Positions 15,844 through 25,403 of a stretch of 64,000 nt of DNA are shown piece after piece. The first letter of the stretch is position 1, and each line of letters begins with the position of its first letter. The position numbers and the translations under genes are program-made. The stretch spans positions 382,428 through 446,427 of the forward strand of contig NZ_LT839648.1 of the NCBI RefSeq assembly GCF_900176885.1, in the 5' to 3' direction. A model generated the notes under the pieces. That model ran no database searches, had not been told where the DNA came from, and was given only the letters and a program-made list of their open reading frames with translations. The stretch comes from Oceanobacillus senegalensis (GTDB lineage: Bacteria; Bacillota; Bacilli; Bacillales; Amphibacillaceae).

Positions 15844-17583
15844 TTGAGCTGGAAAGAAAACTATGAAAAATGGAAGCAATTTACGGAGTTAAATGAGGAC
15901 TTAAATGCGCAACTAGAAAAATTAGAGGAGGATCCAAAGCAACTGGAGGATGCCTTTTATAAAACACTTGAATTTGGAACAGGTGGAATTCGCGGTGAGT
16001 TAGGTCCAGGAACGAACCGAATGAATATTTATACCATTCGAAGAGCATCCGAGGGACTGGCACAGTACATAACTGGGCATGGTGAGGAAGCTATGAATCG
16101 AGGAGTCGTTATTGCTTATGATTGTCGTTTTAAATCTCCAGAGTTTGCGATGGAGGCTGCGAAAACATTAGGAAAGCATGGTATACATACGTATGTATTT
16201 GAATCATTGCGATCCACTCCTGAACTATCATTTGCAGTTAGATACCTACATGCATATAGTGGGATTGTCATTACTGCTAGTCATAATCCTCCAGAATATA
16301 ATGGGTACAAAGTTTATGGTGAGGACGGAGCACAGGTTCCACCCGCTATTGCTGAAGAAATTATTTCAAAGGTAAATGGAGTAGAAAATGAATTAGCAGT
16401 AGAAGTTGGGGATGAACAGAAACTTAAAGAAGCGGGAATCCTTAATATAATTGGTGATACGGTAGATCAGGCTTATTTAAATCAATTAAAGACGGTTTGT
16501 GTCAATCCGGATATCATTAAAGAACAATCAGATGATTTCCGAATTGTTTATACTCCATTACATGGAACAGGAAATAGACCGGTACGAAAAGGACTAGAAA
16601 TGATTGGGTTTAAACATGTTCAAGTTGTAGAAGAGCAAGAACTTCCTGATTCTAGTTTTTCTACGGTGAAATCACCTAACCCTGAAGAGCATGCAGCATT
16701 CGAATTAGCTATACAGTATGGGGAAAAAAATGATGCAGATATTTTACTAGGGACAGACCCTGATACAGACCGAGTAGGTGTAGCAGTCCGAAATCAAGAT
16801 GGGAAGTTTCAAGTTTTAACTGGTAATCAGGTAGGGGCTCTATTATTGCATTATTTAATCACCGAGAAGAAAAGGCAAGGTGATTTATCCACAAATGCAA
16901 CAGTCCTTAAAACCATTGTAACCTCTGAAATGGGACGGGACATAGCGGCAACAAATGGATTGGAAACCATTGACACGCTAACTGGTTTTAAATTTATAGG
17001 GGAAAAAATAAAAGAATTTGAAGAAAGAAAGGATCGTAGCTTTTTGTTCGGATATGAGGAAAGCTATGGTTATTTAGTAAAAGACTTTGCCCGTGATAAA
17101 GATGCGGTACAGGCATGTTTGTTAATTGCTGAGGTAGCTGCATATTACAAATCTCAAAATAAGACATTATATGAGGGACTATTAGATGTCTTTGAACAAT
17201 ATGGTTACTATAGGGAGAATTTAGAGTCCCTAACCTTAAAGGGAAAAGATGGTGCAGAGCAAATAAGTAATATTTTAAGTGCCTTTAGAAAGAATCCTCC
17301 AAAGGATATGGCAGGAAAGAAAGTAGAGATTACGGAGGACTATCAAACTAGTAATCGTGTATTTGTTACGGAAGATAAGGAAGAAGAAATTCATCTACCG
17401 AAATCCAATGTCTTAAAATATAAACTATCAGATGGATCTTGGTTCTGTCTAAGACCATCTGGTACAGAGCCAAAGATTAAATTCTATTTTGGCGTAAAAG
17501 GTGAATCATTAGAAGACAGTGAAAACAAATTAGATGATTTACGAAAAGCAGTGATGGATCGAGTAAATATAGAAATGAACTAA
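15844..17583 (+). CDS. pgcA: Alpha-phosphoglucomutase / phosphomannomutase
   Basis: The 579-residue enzyme interconverts glucose 1- and 6-phosphate and supplies UDP-glucose for glucolipids and wall polymers. It is collinear with B. subtilis PgcA. Motifs are [12 protein letters not shown] near residue 45, the catalytic phosphoserine loop [13 protein letters not shown], the metal loop DPDTDRVG, the sugar-binding GYEESYGY and the phosphate-binding RPSGTEPK near the C-terminus. I start at the TTG at 15844 because GGAGG lies 7 nt upstream and the protein then begins SWKENYEKW as in its homologues; an ATG at 15826 contains the binding site. It is monocistronic, with a TATAAT at about 15780. Confidence 0.95.
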   Translation: MSWKENYEKWKQFTELNEDLNAQLEKLEEDPKQLEDAFYKTLEFGTGGIRGELGPGTNRMNIYTIRRASEGLAQYITGHGEEAMNRGVVIAYDCRFKSPEFAMEAAKTLGKHGIHTYVFESLRSTPELSFAVRYLHAYSGIVITASHNPPEYNGYKVYGEDGAQVPPAIAEEIISKVNGVENELAVEVGDEQKLKEAGILNIIGDTVDQAYLNQLKTVCVNPDIIKEQSDDFRIVYTPLHGTGNRPVRKGLEMIGFKHVQVVEEQELPDSSFSTVKSPNPEEHAAFELAIQYGEKNDADILLGTDPDTDRVGVAVRNQDGKFQVLTGNQVGALLLHYLITEKKRQGDLSTNATVLKTIVTSEMGRDIAATNGLETIDTLTGFKFIGEKIKEFEERKDRSFLFGYEESYGYLVKDFARDKDAVQACLLIAEVAAYYKSQNKTLYEGLLDVFEQYGYYRENLESLTLKGKDGAEQISNILSAFRKNPPKDMAGKKVEITEDYQTSNRVFVTEDKEEEIHLPKSNVLKYKLSDGSWFCLRPSGTEPKIKFYFGVKGESLEDSENKLDDLRKAVMDRVNIEMN

Positions 17584-17592
17584 ATAGTAAGT

Positions 17593-17708
17593 AGGCTGGG
17601 ACATAACGATAGGATTTCACTCAAAATGCGAACAATGTACTCTGGAGCATATGCACCAATCATGTTCGGGTTTTGCGTTGGAAAATTACTTTTGTCCCAG
17701 CTTTTTTT
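17593..17708 (+). terminator. Long GGGACA-type hairpin after pgcA
   Basis: AGGCTGGGACATAA at 17593 pairs with TTTTGTCCCAGCTT ending at about 17702, enclosing about 85 nt, and is followed by T7. Elements with this TGGGACA frame recur downstream of genes in several Firmicutes and work as terminators; that part is from memory. Confidence 0.7.
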
Positions 17709-17722
17709 ATAGAATGTCAATA

Positions 17723-18184
17723 TTATAAACCGTCATTAATATCGATAAATTTTCGGAATTCATTTTTCTTTGGAATAATCACTTCTAGTAGGCCATTCTG
17801 AAAGGAAGCTTTTGTTTCTTTCTCAGGGATTTCGAATGGGATGGTGATAACGCGTTCTTTGTATTGAAGTGATTCTTGTTTGCTGTAAGCATGGTTCTTT
17901 TCATCCATTGCATCTAAACTGCTCGATTCCTTTGCCATTATCCGTAAACTACTCCCGACAATTTCTAGGCTTATTTGTTCTTTCCGATATCCCGGTAAGG
18001 CCGCTTTTACAATAATATGTTTATCTGTTTCCTCTACATCCACTTTAAAACTGCTTAAATTAAATTGTGTTTGAATGTGCTTGAAGGATTCATTAAATAC
18101 AGAATCCATTTTCCTCATGAAATCATGCAATGGTCGCATATCTAAATCAAATCCGTCTGGAAAATTTCCTTTTTTAAAGGACAT
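17723..18184 (-). CDS. Small heat-shock protein (Hsp20/alpha-crystallin family)
   Basis: The 153-residue protein has a central alpha-crystallin domain: FKVDVEETDKHIIVKAALPGYRKE through an A.FQNGLLEVIIPK strand that matches the family's A.y.nGvL.i..pk signature. The N-terminal 50 residues are variable and helical. Such proteins are ATP-independent holdases. The start at 18184 has GGAGG 7 nt upstream; an ATG at 18214 would include that site. No CIRCE-like inverted repeat was seen upstream. It is divergent from the FAD monooxygenase gene, and the hairpin at 17593-17708 lies just past its stop. Confidence 0.88.
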   Translation of the reverse strand: MSFKKGNFPDGFDLDMRPLHDFMRKMDSVFNESFKHIQTQFNLSSFKVDVEETDKHIIVKAALPGYRKEQISLEIVGSSLRIMAKESSSLDAMDEKNHAYSKQESLQYKERVITIPFEIPEKETKASFQNGLLEVIIPKKNEFRKFIDINDGL

Positions 18185-18375
18185 CCTACCGCCTCCAATT
18201 CCTTTTTTATTCATAGCCTATGCTGAAGCGCAGGATAAAGTATGGGTACTAGCCCTGACCTATTTACACAGTATTCGACAAAATACGAAACTTTTCGGAA
18301 AGTGACAGATACCACCATTTGTGTAACAATCAGAATAAGGTAGTTTTTGTGAATTGATGTAATGGGGGAGTATTT

Positions 18376-19614
18376 ATGGTAGAGAAAAGAAAGGCAATGA
18401 TTGCCGGTGGTGGAATAGGTGGTTTAACCGCTGCGTTGAAACTTCATGAAGCAGGTGTTTCGGTACAGGTTTTTGAAAGTGTTCGGGAGATTAAAGCCCT
18501 TGGTGTGGGCATCAATGTACAGCCACATGCGATCAAAATATTGTCAGAGCTAGGGCTTGCCGATGAATTAAAGCAAATTGGTGTAGAGACAGCTGATTTA
18601 TCGTATTATAACAAATTTGGTAAACTCATTTGGCAAGAACCACGTGGAATGAACGCCGGGTATCGTTACCCACAGTATTCCATTCATCGTGGGGAGTTGC
18701 AAATGCTTTTATTAAATGCGGTTAAAGAACGACTAGGTGAGGATTCAATAAAAACTGGACATCAGCTTATATCCTTTCAACGACATTCAGATATAGTGGA
18801 GGCTCATTTTGAGGATAAGAAGACAGGTGAAAAACTTGGAAGCTATACGGCAGATATGCTCATTGCAGCGGACGGTATTCATTCGACGATTCGAAAATTT
18901 TATTATCCGAATGAAGGAGAACCAATTTTTAGTAACCGAATTCTATGGCGTGGTATCACAGAGGGAGAACCATTTTTAACTGGAAAATCGATGGTCATGG
19001 CGGGACATCAAAATCAGAAGTTTGTGGCTTATCCAATCAGTCCTCAGGCTGAAAAAACAGGCCATTCTGTTATCAACTGGATTGCGGAGCTTTGGGTGGA
19101 TGGGGATGCACCATCCAAGGCAGATTGGAATAAAAAAATTGATAAGTCCAAATTTGCACCAGATTTTGCTTCATGGGATTTTGGCTGGTTGAATGTACCC
19201 CAACTGATAGATGAAGCAGAGGCTGTTTTTGAATTCCCAATGGTTGACCGCGATCCCCTTCCACAGTGGACATTTGGTAGGGTGACATTATTAGGGGATG
19301 CAGCACATCCCATGTATCCAATTGGTTCTAATGGTGCTTCCCAAGCAATAATCGATGCTGAAGAATTAGGTCTAGCAGTCCAAAAAGAAGCATCACTCGA
19401 TGCAGCATTACAAGCTTACGAGTCTGCGAGATTAACGCCAACTGCTAATATAGTGAAGAGTAATCGCAAAAATGGACCAGATAGTGTGATGCAAATCGTA
19501 GAAGAACGTGCACCAAATGGATTTAATGCTTTACATGATGTTATTTCACAACAAGAACTAGAAGACATTGCAAACCAATACAAGAAAATCACCGGCTTCG
19601 ATCGAGCAAGATGA
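18376..19614 (+). CDS. FAD-dependent aromatic monooxygenase (PhzS/hydroxybenzoate hydroxylase-like)
   Basis: The 412-residue protein is a class A flavoprotein monooxygenase. It shows the N-terminal Rossmann motif AGGGIGGL, the mid-protein DG motif (AADGIHSTIRK) and the second FAD motif GRVTLLGDAAHPMYPIGSNGASQAI. The closest groups I recognise are PhzS-like and salicylate/3-hydroxybenzoate hydroxylase-like enzymes, which add hydroxyl groups to aromatic rings with NAD(P)H and O2. The substrate cannot be told, and no aromatic pathway genes are adjacent. ATG 18376 has GGGGGAG upstream. A hairpin terminator at 19646 follows. Confidence 0.85.
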   Translation: MVEKRKAMIAGGGIGGLTAALKLHEAGVSVQVFESVREIKALGVGINVQPHAIKILSELGLADELKQIGVETADLSYYNKFGKLIWQEPRGMNAGYRYPQYSIHRGELQMLLLNAVKERLGEDSIKTGHQLISFQRHSDIVEAHFEDKKTGEKLGSYTADMLIAADGIHSTIRKFYYPNEGEPIFSNRILWRGITEGEPFLTGKSMVMAGHQNQKFVAYPISPQAEKTGHSVINWIAELWVDGDAPSKADWNKKIDKSKFAPDFASWDFGWLNVPQLIDEAEAVFEFPMVDRDPLPQWTFGRVTLLGDAAHPMYPIGSNGASQAIIDAEELGLAVQKEASLDAALQAYESARLTPTANIVKSNRKNGPDSVMQIVEERAPNGFNALHDVISQQELEDIANQYKKITGFDRAR

Positions 19615-19645
19615 GTTATGTGGGAAATTGAATGATAGGAAATGT

Positions 19646-19677
19646 AAAGTGCTCAGATACAATCTGAGTGCTTTTTC
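19646..19677 (+). terminator. Terminator after the monooxygenase gene
   Basis: AAAGTGCTCAGA pairs with TCTGAGTGCTTT (two G-T pairs) around a 5-nt loop, then T5. Confidence 0.75.
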
Positions 19678-19760
19678 AATGAAATTATTTTTAGCCCACA
19701 AGAAGGATTATTCCTTTTTGTTAGCGAAATATATAATAAACTGGAAAGGGGAAACGTTTC

Positions 19761-20573
19761 TTGAAAACAGTCATAGACATGCAAGATGTATCATGGAAGA
19801 AAGATGGAAAAACGATTTTATCTAATGTGAAATGGAAAGTTAACAAAGGCGAGCATTGGGCACTGCTTGGCTTGAATGGTTCTGGCAAAACGACCTTGTT
19901 AAACATAATTAATGGATATATCTGGCCTTCCACTGGGACAATATCCGTCTTAGGACAAACCTTTGGAAAGACTGATTTACGGGAATTAAGAAAATCTATC
20001 GGCTGGGTAAGCACATCTCTTCAGGAAAGGTTGAATGAGAGGGCGCTCACAGAGGATATTGTTGTTAGTGGAAAATTTGCTTCCATTGGATTATACGAAG
20101 TGGCGAAACCGTCAGATTTTGAACAAGCATATCAAATAATGGAACAGATTGGATGTAGTCATTTGATTGGTCGAACGTATCAAACCTGTTCACAGGGAGA
20201 AAAACAGAAGTTATTAATTGCAAGGGGATTAATGACAGACCCTAAACTACTCATTTTAGATGAGCCGACAAGTGGATTGGATTTTCTTTCTCGAGAAGAT
20301 TTGCTCACTTCTATTCAAAAATTAGCAACAAAGCAAGAGGCACCAACCATATTATATGTAACCCATCATATAGAGGAAGTATTACCGATTTTTAATCAAA
20401 CTTTATTACTTCGAGAAGGTTCTATATTTGAACAAGGAAGGACAGAAGATTTATTAACCACGGACATGCTAACTGATTTTTTCCAAACCCCAATTGAAGT
20501 GGAATGGAAAAATAAACGTGCATGGATGTCTGTGGCTGTATCTGGTGAAAGGGAAGATGCTATAACAACATAA
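19761..20573 (+). CDS. ABC transporter ATP-binding protein (YlmA-like)
   Basis: This 270-residue protein is a single ABC ATPase domain with Walker A GLNGSGKTT, a signature loop written CSQGEKQK (instead of LSGGQ), Walker B LLILDEPTSGLD and the switch His in YVTHHIEE. The divergent signature and overall wording resemble B. subtilis YlmA and ModF-like ATPases. No permease or binding protein is next to it, so the partner is unknown. I keep the TTG at 19761 as start (AAAGGGG 9 nt upstream); the next ATG at 19779 has no site. Confidence 0.85.
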   Translation: MKTVIDMQDVSWKKDGKTILSNVKWKVNKGEHWALLGLNGSGKTTLLNIINGYIWPSTGTISVLGQTFGKTDLRELRKSIGWVSTSLQERLNERALTEDIVVSGKFASIGLYEVAKPSDFEQAYQIMEQIGCSHLIGRTYQTCSQGEKQKLLIARGLMTDPKLLILDEPTSGLDFLSREDLLTSIQKLATKQEAPTILYVTHHIEEVLPIFNQTLLLREGSIFEQGRTEDLLTTDMLTDFFQTPIEVEWKNKRAWMSVAVSGEREDAITT

Positions 20574-20626
20574 TGTAGAAGAAAACAATAAGTTTTTTAT
20601 CGTTGGAGTCTCACTGTTAAATTTTA

Positions 20627-20671
20627 TAAAAAACGCTGCCCCATTCTCATCTATTAATGTTAATGGGGCAG
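20627..20671 (-). terminator. Terminator of the LLM monooxygenase gene
   Basis: On the minus strand TGCCCCATT pairs with AATGGGGCA around 16 nt, followed by GCG and a T run. Confidence 0.75.
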
Positions 20672-20688
20672 ATGAGATCAATCTTATT

Positions 20689-22077
20689 TTACACCTTTTC
20701 CGCTAATCCGATTGAAACCTTTTTGGCTGGATGATTATCTGGTAAATGGACATGCCCTTTTCCAAATAGGTTTTCACGTAATGTGGATGCTTCATATTCT
20801 TTACGAAAACTTCCTCTTTCTTGGAGGATAGGTATCACATATTCAATAAAATCTTCAAAGGTATCAGGACTTGCTGCTTGGATAATATTAAATCCATCTG
20901 CATCTCCCTCGTTAGCCATCAATTCTAATTCATCAGCCACTTGTTCTGGGGTACCGATAATTTTTGTTGCACCTATCCCTAAACCATGATGAAGTACAGC
21001 CTCTCTAACGGTCCACAGTTTGTTTGTAGTTGCAATGGTATATTTTTGTAAAAAGCCATGAGAAGCATTTGTTTCTAAATTTTCTACATATTGATTTGGA
21101 TCGTATGTAGAAAAGTCGACTCCCGTATGACCGGACAATAAGGCTAATGTCCCTTCATAACTAACGTACGAAGTTAATTCCTGATACTTTAATTTTGCTT
21201 CTTCTTCTGTTTCACCAACAATAGGGACAATACCAGGAAAAACTTTAATGTCTTCTGGATTCCTTCCAGCTCTCTTTGCTCTCTCCCTGATATCTGCAAC
21301 AAACGTTTTTAATTCAGAAATATTGTTAGCTAAGGTTGTGAATATCGCTTCCGCATGTGTGGCTGCAAAGTTTCTTCCTCTTTCAGAAGCTCCTGCCTGA
21401 AATAAGACAGGTGTACGTTGAGGGGAAGGTTCTACTAGATGAACACCAGGAACGCTAAAAAACTTACCACTATGGTGAACGGGATGAACTTTATTTGGGT
21501 TTGTATATACACCTGAAACTTCATCCGCTATAACCGCATCATCTTCCCAACTTTTTTCCCATAGTTTATAGACGACTTCCATATATTCATCTGCACGTTC
21601 ATAACGCATCCTATGTTCCATTTGCTCTTCCAATCCTAAGTTAATGGCTTCACTTCTTAAGTAGGATGTAACAATATTCCATGCGACACGTCCTTTCGTT
21701 AAGTGATCTAGTGTTGATAAATCGCGTGCTAATTTATAAGGTTGTGTATACGTCGCTGAGTATGTTGGTGCAAATCCTAAATTGTCCGTTACTGCTGCCA
21801 TTGCAGAAATTTGCAGTAATGGATTATGCAATGGAACTTGGACGGCATGTTTCACGGGTGTTTTGTGATTATCCCCATATACATCATAAATCCCATGTAC
21901 ATCCGCTAAAAATAAAGCATCAAATTTCCCTCGTTCAAGTAATTTGGCTAAGTTAATCCAATAATCTAAATCACCATGTTGTCGTCCCTTATCCTTTGGA
22001 TGTCTCCATAATCCAGGTGAATGTGGAGCAACAGTATTTTGTGTAAATCCATTTAAACGAATTTGTTTTTTCATCAT
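20689..22077 (-). CDS. LLM-class FMN-dependent monooxygenase (NtaA/SnaA/DszA family)
   Basis: The 462-residue protein belongs to the bacterial luciferase-like superfamily, NtaA/SnaA/DszA branch, which uses reduced FMN and O2. Family landmarks are KQIRLNGF at the start, FDALFLADVHG, ISAMAAVTDNLGFAPTYS, DHLTKGRVAWNIVTSYL, PVLFQAGASERGR and DGFNIIQAASPDTFEDF. Many members split C-S or C-N bonds. The SAM riboswitch upstream strongly suggests a role in sulfur scavenging or methionine-related metabolism. Two adjacent ATGs (22077 and 22074) follow an AGGGAGAGGG site; an upstream ATG at 22134 is less likely. A reductase partner is not adjacent. Confidence 0.9.
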   Translation of the reverse strand: MMKKQIRLNGFTQNTVAPHSPGLWRHPKDKGRQHGDLDYWINLAKLLERGKFDALFLADVHGIYDVYGDNHKTPVKHAVQVPLHNPLLQISAMAAVTDNLGFAPTYSATYTQPYKLARDLSTLDHLTKGRVAWNIVTSYLRSEAINLGLEEQMEHRMRYERADEYMEVVYKLWEKSWEDDAVIADEVSGVYTNPNKVHPVHHSGKFFSVPGVHLVEPSPQRTPVLFQAGASERGRNFAATHAEAIFTTLANNISELKTFVADIRERAKRAGRNPEDIKVFPGIVPIVGETEEEAKLKYQELTSYVSYEGTLALLSGHTGVDFSTYDPNQYVENLETNASHGFLQKYTIATTNKLWTVREAVLHHGLGIGATKIIGTPEQVADELELMANEGDADGFNIIQAASPDTFEDFIEYVIPILQERGSFRKEYEASTLRENLFGKGHVHLPDNHPAKKVSIGLAEKV

Positions 22078-22257
22078 TACCCTCTCCCTTTGATAATAGT
22101 GAATCGTTTTCCTTAAGCGATTAACGGCCCTCATTTTCTAACCTCACCTATTTTCTTAAACTATATTTTTTCACCCCCCTTACATAAAAAAGTTAGGTTA
22201 TCCCATAGGTTTAGTAGGCATTAAGATATAGAAATGCCTTCGAGAAAAGGTTGATGC

Positions 22258-22292
22258 ACCAAAAAACCCCTTCCAACGAGGGAAGAGGTTAC
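22258..22292 (-). terminator. Riboswitch-controlled terminator
   Basis: On the minus strand AACCTCTTCC pairs with GGAAGGGGTT, followed by a T run, immediately after the S-box aptamer and about 180 nt before the monooxygenase start. Confidence 0.8.
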
Positions 22293-22308
22293 TATTTACT
22301 ATAAACTC

Positions 22309-22424
22309 GCCCTCATCTTTCAAGCTGTATGCTTGCTGGAATGGGCACCTTTTCTCTTAAACATTTAAGGATGGTTGCCGCAGGATCATCGGACCAGTTT
22401 CCTACCCTGACTCTTGATAAGGAA
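22309..22424 (-). promoter_or_regulatory. SAM-I riboswitch (S-box) aptamer
   Basis: Read on the minus strand, the consensus S-box blocks appear in order: CTTATCAAGAG, CAGGGTAGG, CTGGTCCGATGATCCTGCGGCAACC, AAGGTGCCCATTCCAGC and AAGATGAGG closing the P1 stem. The terminator at 22258-22292 completes an OFF switch: when S-adenosylmethionine is plentiful, transcription should stop before the LLM monooxygenase gene. This links that gene to sulfur/methionine supply. Confidence 0.92.
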
Positions 22425-22695
22425 AAATATTCAATTTTATTAATTTAAAAACATGGTAACACCTCAGTGGATATCTGTCAAACGCAAAAATTAAAAATTA
22501 TTTGTTAATTAATGGACAAGGAAATGATCATTCCTATACCAAAGAGATTGAAAAAAATGTGGTTGAAAATGGAACTTGCTCGGACAACCAAGAGGCAGGA
22601 ATCCCCACTGATTAAAGATTCACTTTATAAACGATATGAAATCATATGGTATAGTGAAACTACATGAGACAACGTAGAAAACTTGGGAGGTTAAC

Positions 22696-23550
22696 ATGAA
22701 ACTATTTGCATTAGATATGGATGGAACATTGCTTTCATCCGATGGTACGATCAGTGAAGCGAATCACTCCATGATGAAGAAAGCACAAAGTCAAGGTCAT
22801 ATGGTGGTCATTGCCTCTGGACGCTCTATCCATGACACCATTCAAATTTTAAAAGAAGCAGAACTAAACTGCCCAATTATTGCTGGAAATGGTGCTATCG
22901 TCTTTCATGAGGGAAATATGCTAAGAAATCTTTATTTGTCACCGGAAAGGGTGGAGGAGATAATTAGTCTAGCTCAGGAAATTGATGTTTATTTTGAACT
23001 TTATACCAATCAAGGTGTATTTATAGAAGAATGTGGGCGTAACTTTTTAATAGAAGAGGCTAGGAATCAGCGGGAAAAAGATCCTCATAACTTTCTATGG
23101 GATAGGGCTGAAAGAATCATTGAAGGGCAATTTCTGCAAAAGGGAATTCAAATTATCCCAAGTTACCTGAATCTAGATTACGAAAAACTAGAAATCTACA
23201 AAGTATTTGTTCTATCCTTTCATTCGGATAAGCTTATGAAACTAGAAGAGATATTGCGAGATAGACATGACCTGTCGATAACAACGTCTGGTAAGGAAAA
23301 ATTGGAGATTGGTCACCCTAAAACAAGCAAAGGAAATGCTTTAAAATTTTTAGCTAACTATCTTCAAATTCCACTTGAACATACCATAACATTTGGTGAT
23401 AATTTAAATGATTTATCCATGTTTCACGTATCAGGTACGAGTGTTGCCATGGGAAATGCAGAGGATATCGTTAAAAAAGAAGCCGATTTTGTTACGAAGC
23501 ATCATGATGAAAATGGTGTTGCGTTTGGGATGGGGCGGTTTTTATCTTAG
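22696..23550 (+). CDS. HAD superfamily phosphatase, Cof type
   Basis: The 284-residue protein is a Cof-type (class IIB) HAD hydrolase with motif I DMDGTLLSSDG, motif II ASGRS, a cap domain over about residues 85-190, and motifs III/IV KGNALK and FGDNLNDLSMF. Family members dephosphorylate sugar phosphates, phosphorylated cofactors or FMN; the substrate cannot be inferred. ATG 22696 has TTGGGAGG upstream. It is a single gene that ends in a shared bidirectional terminator. The 270 bp upstream of the start contain no gene, only a short stretch with a possible transposase-tail reading. Confidence 0.88.
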   Translation: MKLFALDMDGTLLSSDGTISEANHSMMKKAQSQGHMVVIASGRSIHDTIQILKEAELNCPIIAGNGAIVFHEGNMLRNLYLSPERVEEIISLAQEIDVYFELYTNQGVFIEECGRNFLIEEARNQREKDPHNFLWDRAERIIEGQFLQKGIQIIPSYLNLDYEKLEIYKVFVLSFHSDKLMKLEEILRDRHDLSITTSGKEKLEIGHPKTSKGNALKFLANYLQIPLEHTITFGDNLNDLSMFHVSGTSVAMGNAEDIVKKEADFVTKHHDENGVAFGMGRFLS

Positions 23551-23581
23551 GTGAAGGGGGCATTAATACCCCTTATCTCAA

Positions 23582-23623
23582 AAATAGATGAATGCCTCAC
23601 TTTTAAAGGCATTCATCTATTTT
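23582..23623. terminator. Bidirectional terminator between the HAD and SDR genes
   Basis: AAATAGATGAATGCCT pairs perfectly with AGGCATTCATCTATTT around an 8-nt loop; A and T runs are present on both sides. Confidence 0.9.
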
Positions 23624-23636
23624 CTAAAATACTAGT

Positions 23637-24404
23637 CTATTTAATTGTATTCCCGCCATCTATCACAATATTTTCCCCTGTGATTAGGTTTGAAGCATCA
23701 CTAGCAAGGAATAAGGCGATGGCAGCTACCTCTTCCGGATAACCAAACCGTCCTAATGGAATTTCTTTTTTGGCCTTTTCACCTTTTTCTCCCGCCCAAG
23801 CCTTTTTACCTAACTCTGTTAAGATAACAGTTGGGGAGATAGCATTTACCTTAATACCAAACTGTGCCCATTCATAGGCTAATACCTTAGTCATTCCAAG
23901 AACACCAGCTTTACTTGCTCCATAAGCCACGTGGTTGTCTAAAGCAATTACCGCCGCTTGGGATGCTAGATTGATAATTTTACCACCATGTCCTTGTTTA
24001 ATTAATACATTACCAACTTTTTGACTCATTTTAAACGTGCCCGTTAAATTAATATCCAATGTTTTTTGCCAATATCCATCTGAAATATTTTCAGCATCGT
24101 CTAGTAATGCAATTCCAGCACAGTTTACTAGAATATCAATTTTTCCAAAATTCTCTTTAGCGCCTTGGATAGCTTTATCCATGCTTTCGTTATCTGTAAC
24201 ATCACATTGGAAACCAACGGCATTTTCCGAATCTATTTGCTTCGCTGTATCCATTACATCTTCCTTTAAATCTAGTATTGCGACCTTTGCCCCTTTTTCA
24301 AGGTAAAGCTCTGTAATTGCCTTACCGATTCCGCTTGCTCCCCCAGTTACTAAAGCAACTTTATCTGTAATGTTGAAGTTTGTATCATAACCTTTAAATT
24401 CCAT
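23637..24404 (-). CDS. SDR dehydrogenase of the tetritol cluster (D-threitol dehydrogenase-like)
   Basis: This 255-residue short-chain dehydrogenase has the NAD-binding TGGASGIG, NCAG, the catalytic Ser (NLASQAAV) and YGASK, and ends IDGGNTIK. It resembles polyol dehydrogenases annotated as D-threitol or galactitol/sorbitol dehydrogenase. It lies 82 bp downstream of the DeoR-type regulator on the same strand, so the two are probably one transcript divergent from the rest of the cluster. The inferred role is oxidation of a tetritol to erythrulose beside the zinc-dependent enzyme at 25521. The start at 24404 has AGAAGGA 6-7 nt upstream; an ATG at 24437 is weaker. Confidence 0.8.
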   Translation of the reverse strand: MEFKGYDTNFNITDKVALVTGGASGIGKAITELYLEKGAKVAILDLKEDVMDTAKQIDSENAVGFQCDVTDNESMDKAIQGAKENFGKIDILVNCAGIALLDDAENISDGYWQKTLDINLTGTFKMSQKVGNVLIKQGHGGKIINLASQAAVIALDNHVAYGASKAGVLGMTKVLAYEWAQFGIKVNAISPTVILTELGKKAWAGEKGEKAKKEIPLGRFGYPEEVAAIALFLASDASNLITGENIVIDGGNTIK

Positions 24405-24486
24405 TTTATTTCCTTCTTTCTTTTCAGTGTTTTTCATTTGATTCCGCTTTCAATTGTGGGATTAAAAAAGAGAGCAGACTCTTTTA

Positions 24487-25254
24487 TTAATTTGTCAAAA
24501 TAATTTCGATATTGTTCACTGCAAGGTGATTTTCAATGTCACTAGTTATCGGTTTATCCGTAATAATTTTGTCTATTTGGTTCAGTTTAGCGAATAATGC
24601 ACTTGATGATTTATTTATTTTTGAAGAATCAATTAGGGCAATTACTTGTGATGACCTTTTTACAATTTCCTTTTTTAATTGAACTTCATAAAGATTAAAG
24701 TCTTCTAGACCAGTTTCAACGGAGAAACCATTTGCAGATGTAAACATGATATCAATATTGACGTAATCAAGGATATTCAATCCAAGCGTTCCTTCAATGG
24801 AGGTAGATTTATTAGTTACAACTCCACCAACCATAATTACCGTTAGATCTTGATTCTCTTTTAATTCAATGGCCGCTTGTAATCCAGTTGTTACCACTGT
24901 TAACCGAATAGGCATTTCTTTTAAAAGCTGTGCTAAACCCAATGCTGTTGAACTTGCATCCAGGAGTATACATTGCTTTTCTTCTATAAATTCAAGTGCC
25001 TTTTCAGCAATTTCCATCTTTTCCTTTTTATTTTTCTTTTGTCGGACATTAAAGCTTGTGTCGTTTTCTTCATTAAGTACTGCACCTCCATGAGTGCGAG
25101 TTAATAGCCCATCATTCTCCATTTTGTTTAAATCACTTCGTAACGTGGCTTCAGACACTCCTATTTTTGATGCTAGTTCTTTGACAGTAATCCGTTTTTT
25201 TTCTTGCAATAGCTCTATAATTCTGTCTCTTCTTTCTGTTGCAAACATCTTCAT
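24487..25254 (-). CDS. DeoR/GlpR family transcriptional regulator
   Basis: The 255-residue protein has the DeoR layout. The N-terminal helix-turn-helix (RRDRIIELLQ, VKELASKIGVSEATLRSDLNKMENDGLLTRTHGGAV) is followed by a DeoRC sugar-phosphate sensor domain with ILLDASSTAL, VVTTGLQAA, VGGVV and ALIDSSKINKS. Such repressors usually release DNA on binding a phosphorylated pathway intermediate; here erythrulose phosphate or erythrose 4-phosphate is a reasonable guess. The start at 25254 lies 6-8 nt after AAGGGTG. It is divergent from the zinc dehydrogenase gene, and CGAAA-type boxes sit at three cluster promoters. Confidence 0.9.
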   Translation of the reverse strand: MKMFATERRDRIIELLQEKKRITVKELASKIGVSEATLRSDLNKMENDGLLTRTHGGAVLNEENDTSFNVRQKKNKKEKMEIAEKALEFIEEKQCILLDASSTALGLAQLLKEMPIRLTVVTTGLQAAIELKENQDLTVIMVGGVVTNKSTSIEGTLGLNILDYVNIDIMFTSANGFSVETGLEDFNLYEVQLKKEIVKRSSQVIALIDSSKINKSSSALFAKLNQIDKIITDKPITSDIENHLAVNNIEIILTN

Positions 25255-25318
25255 GAACTTCACCCTTATCTAGTTTCTATTATTATCTTATTTCATTTAT
25301 CTCCAATAATCAATAGAT

Positions 25319-25348
25319 CACTTTCATTTACTATTAATTCGAAAGTGA
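25319..25348. promoter_or_regulatory. Inverted-repeat operator candidate in the divergent region
   Basis: TCACTTTC and GAAAGTGA form a perfect 8-bp inverted repeat with arm centres 22 bp apart (two helical turns). The right arm is part of TTCGAAAGTGAA, which resembles boxes at 25409, 28045 and 29925. A likely site for the DeoR-type regulator. Confidence 0.55.
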
Positions 25349-25403
25349 AGGAAATAAATTATATATAAAATCACACATATACGAAAAAAAAACAAAAATT
25401 ATA

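Noticed and set aside
23637-24404. Assigning the SDR firmly as D-threitol dehydrogenase
   Set aside because: SDR substrate cannot be read from motifs; the name is kept only as a context-based suggestion.
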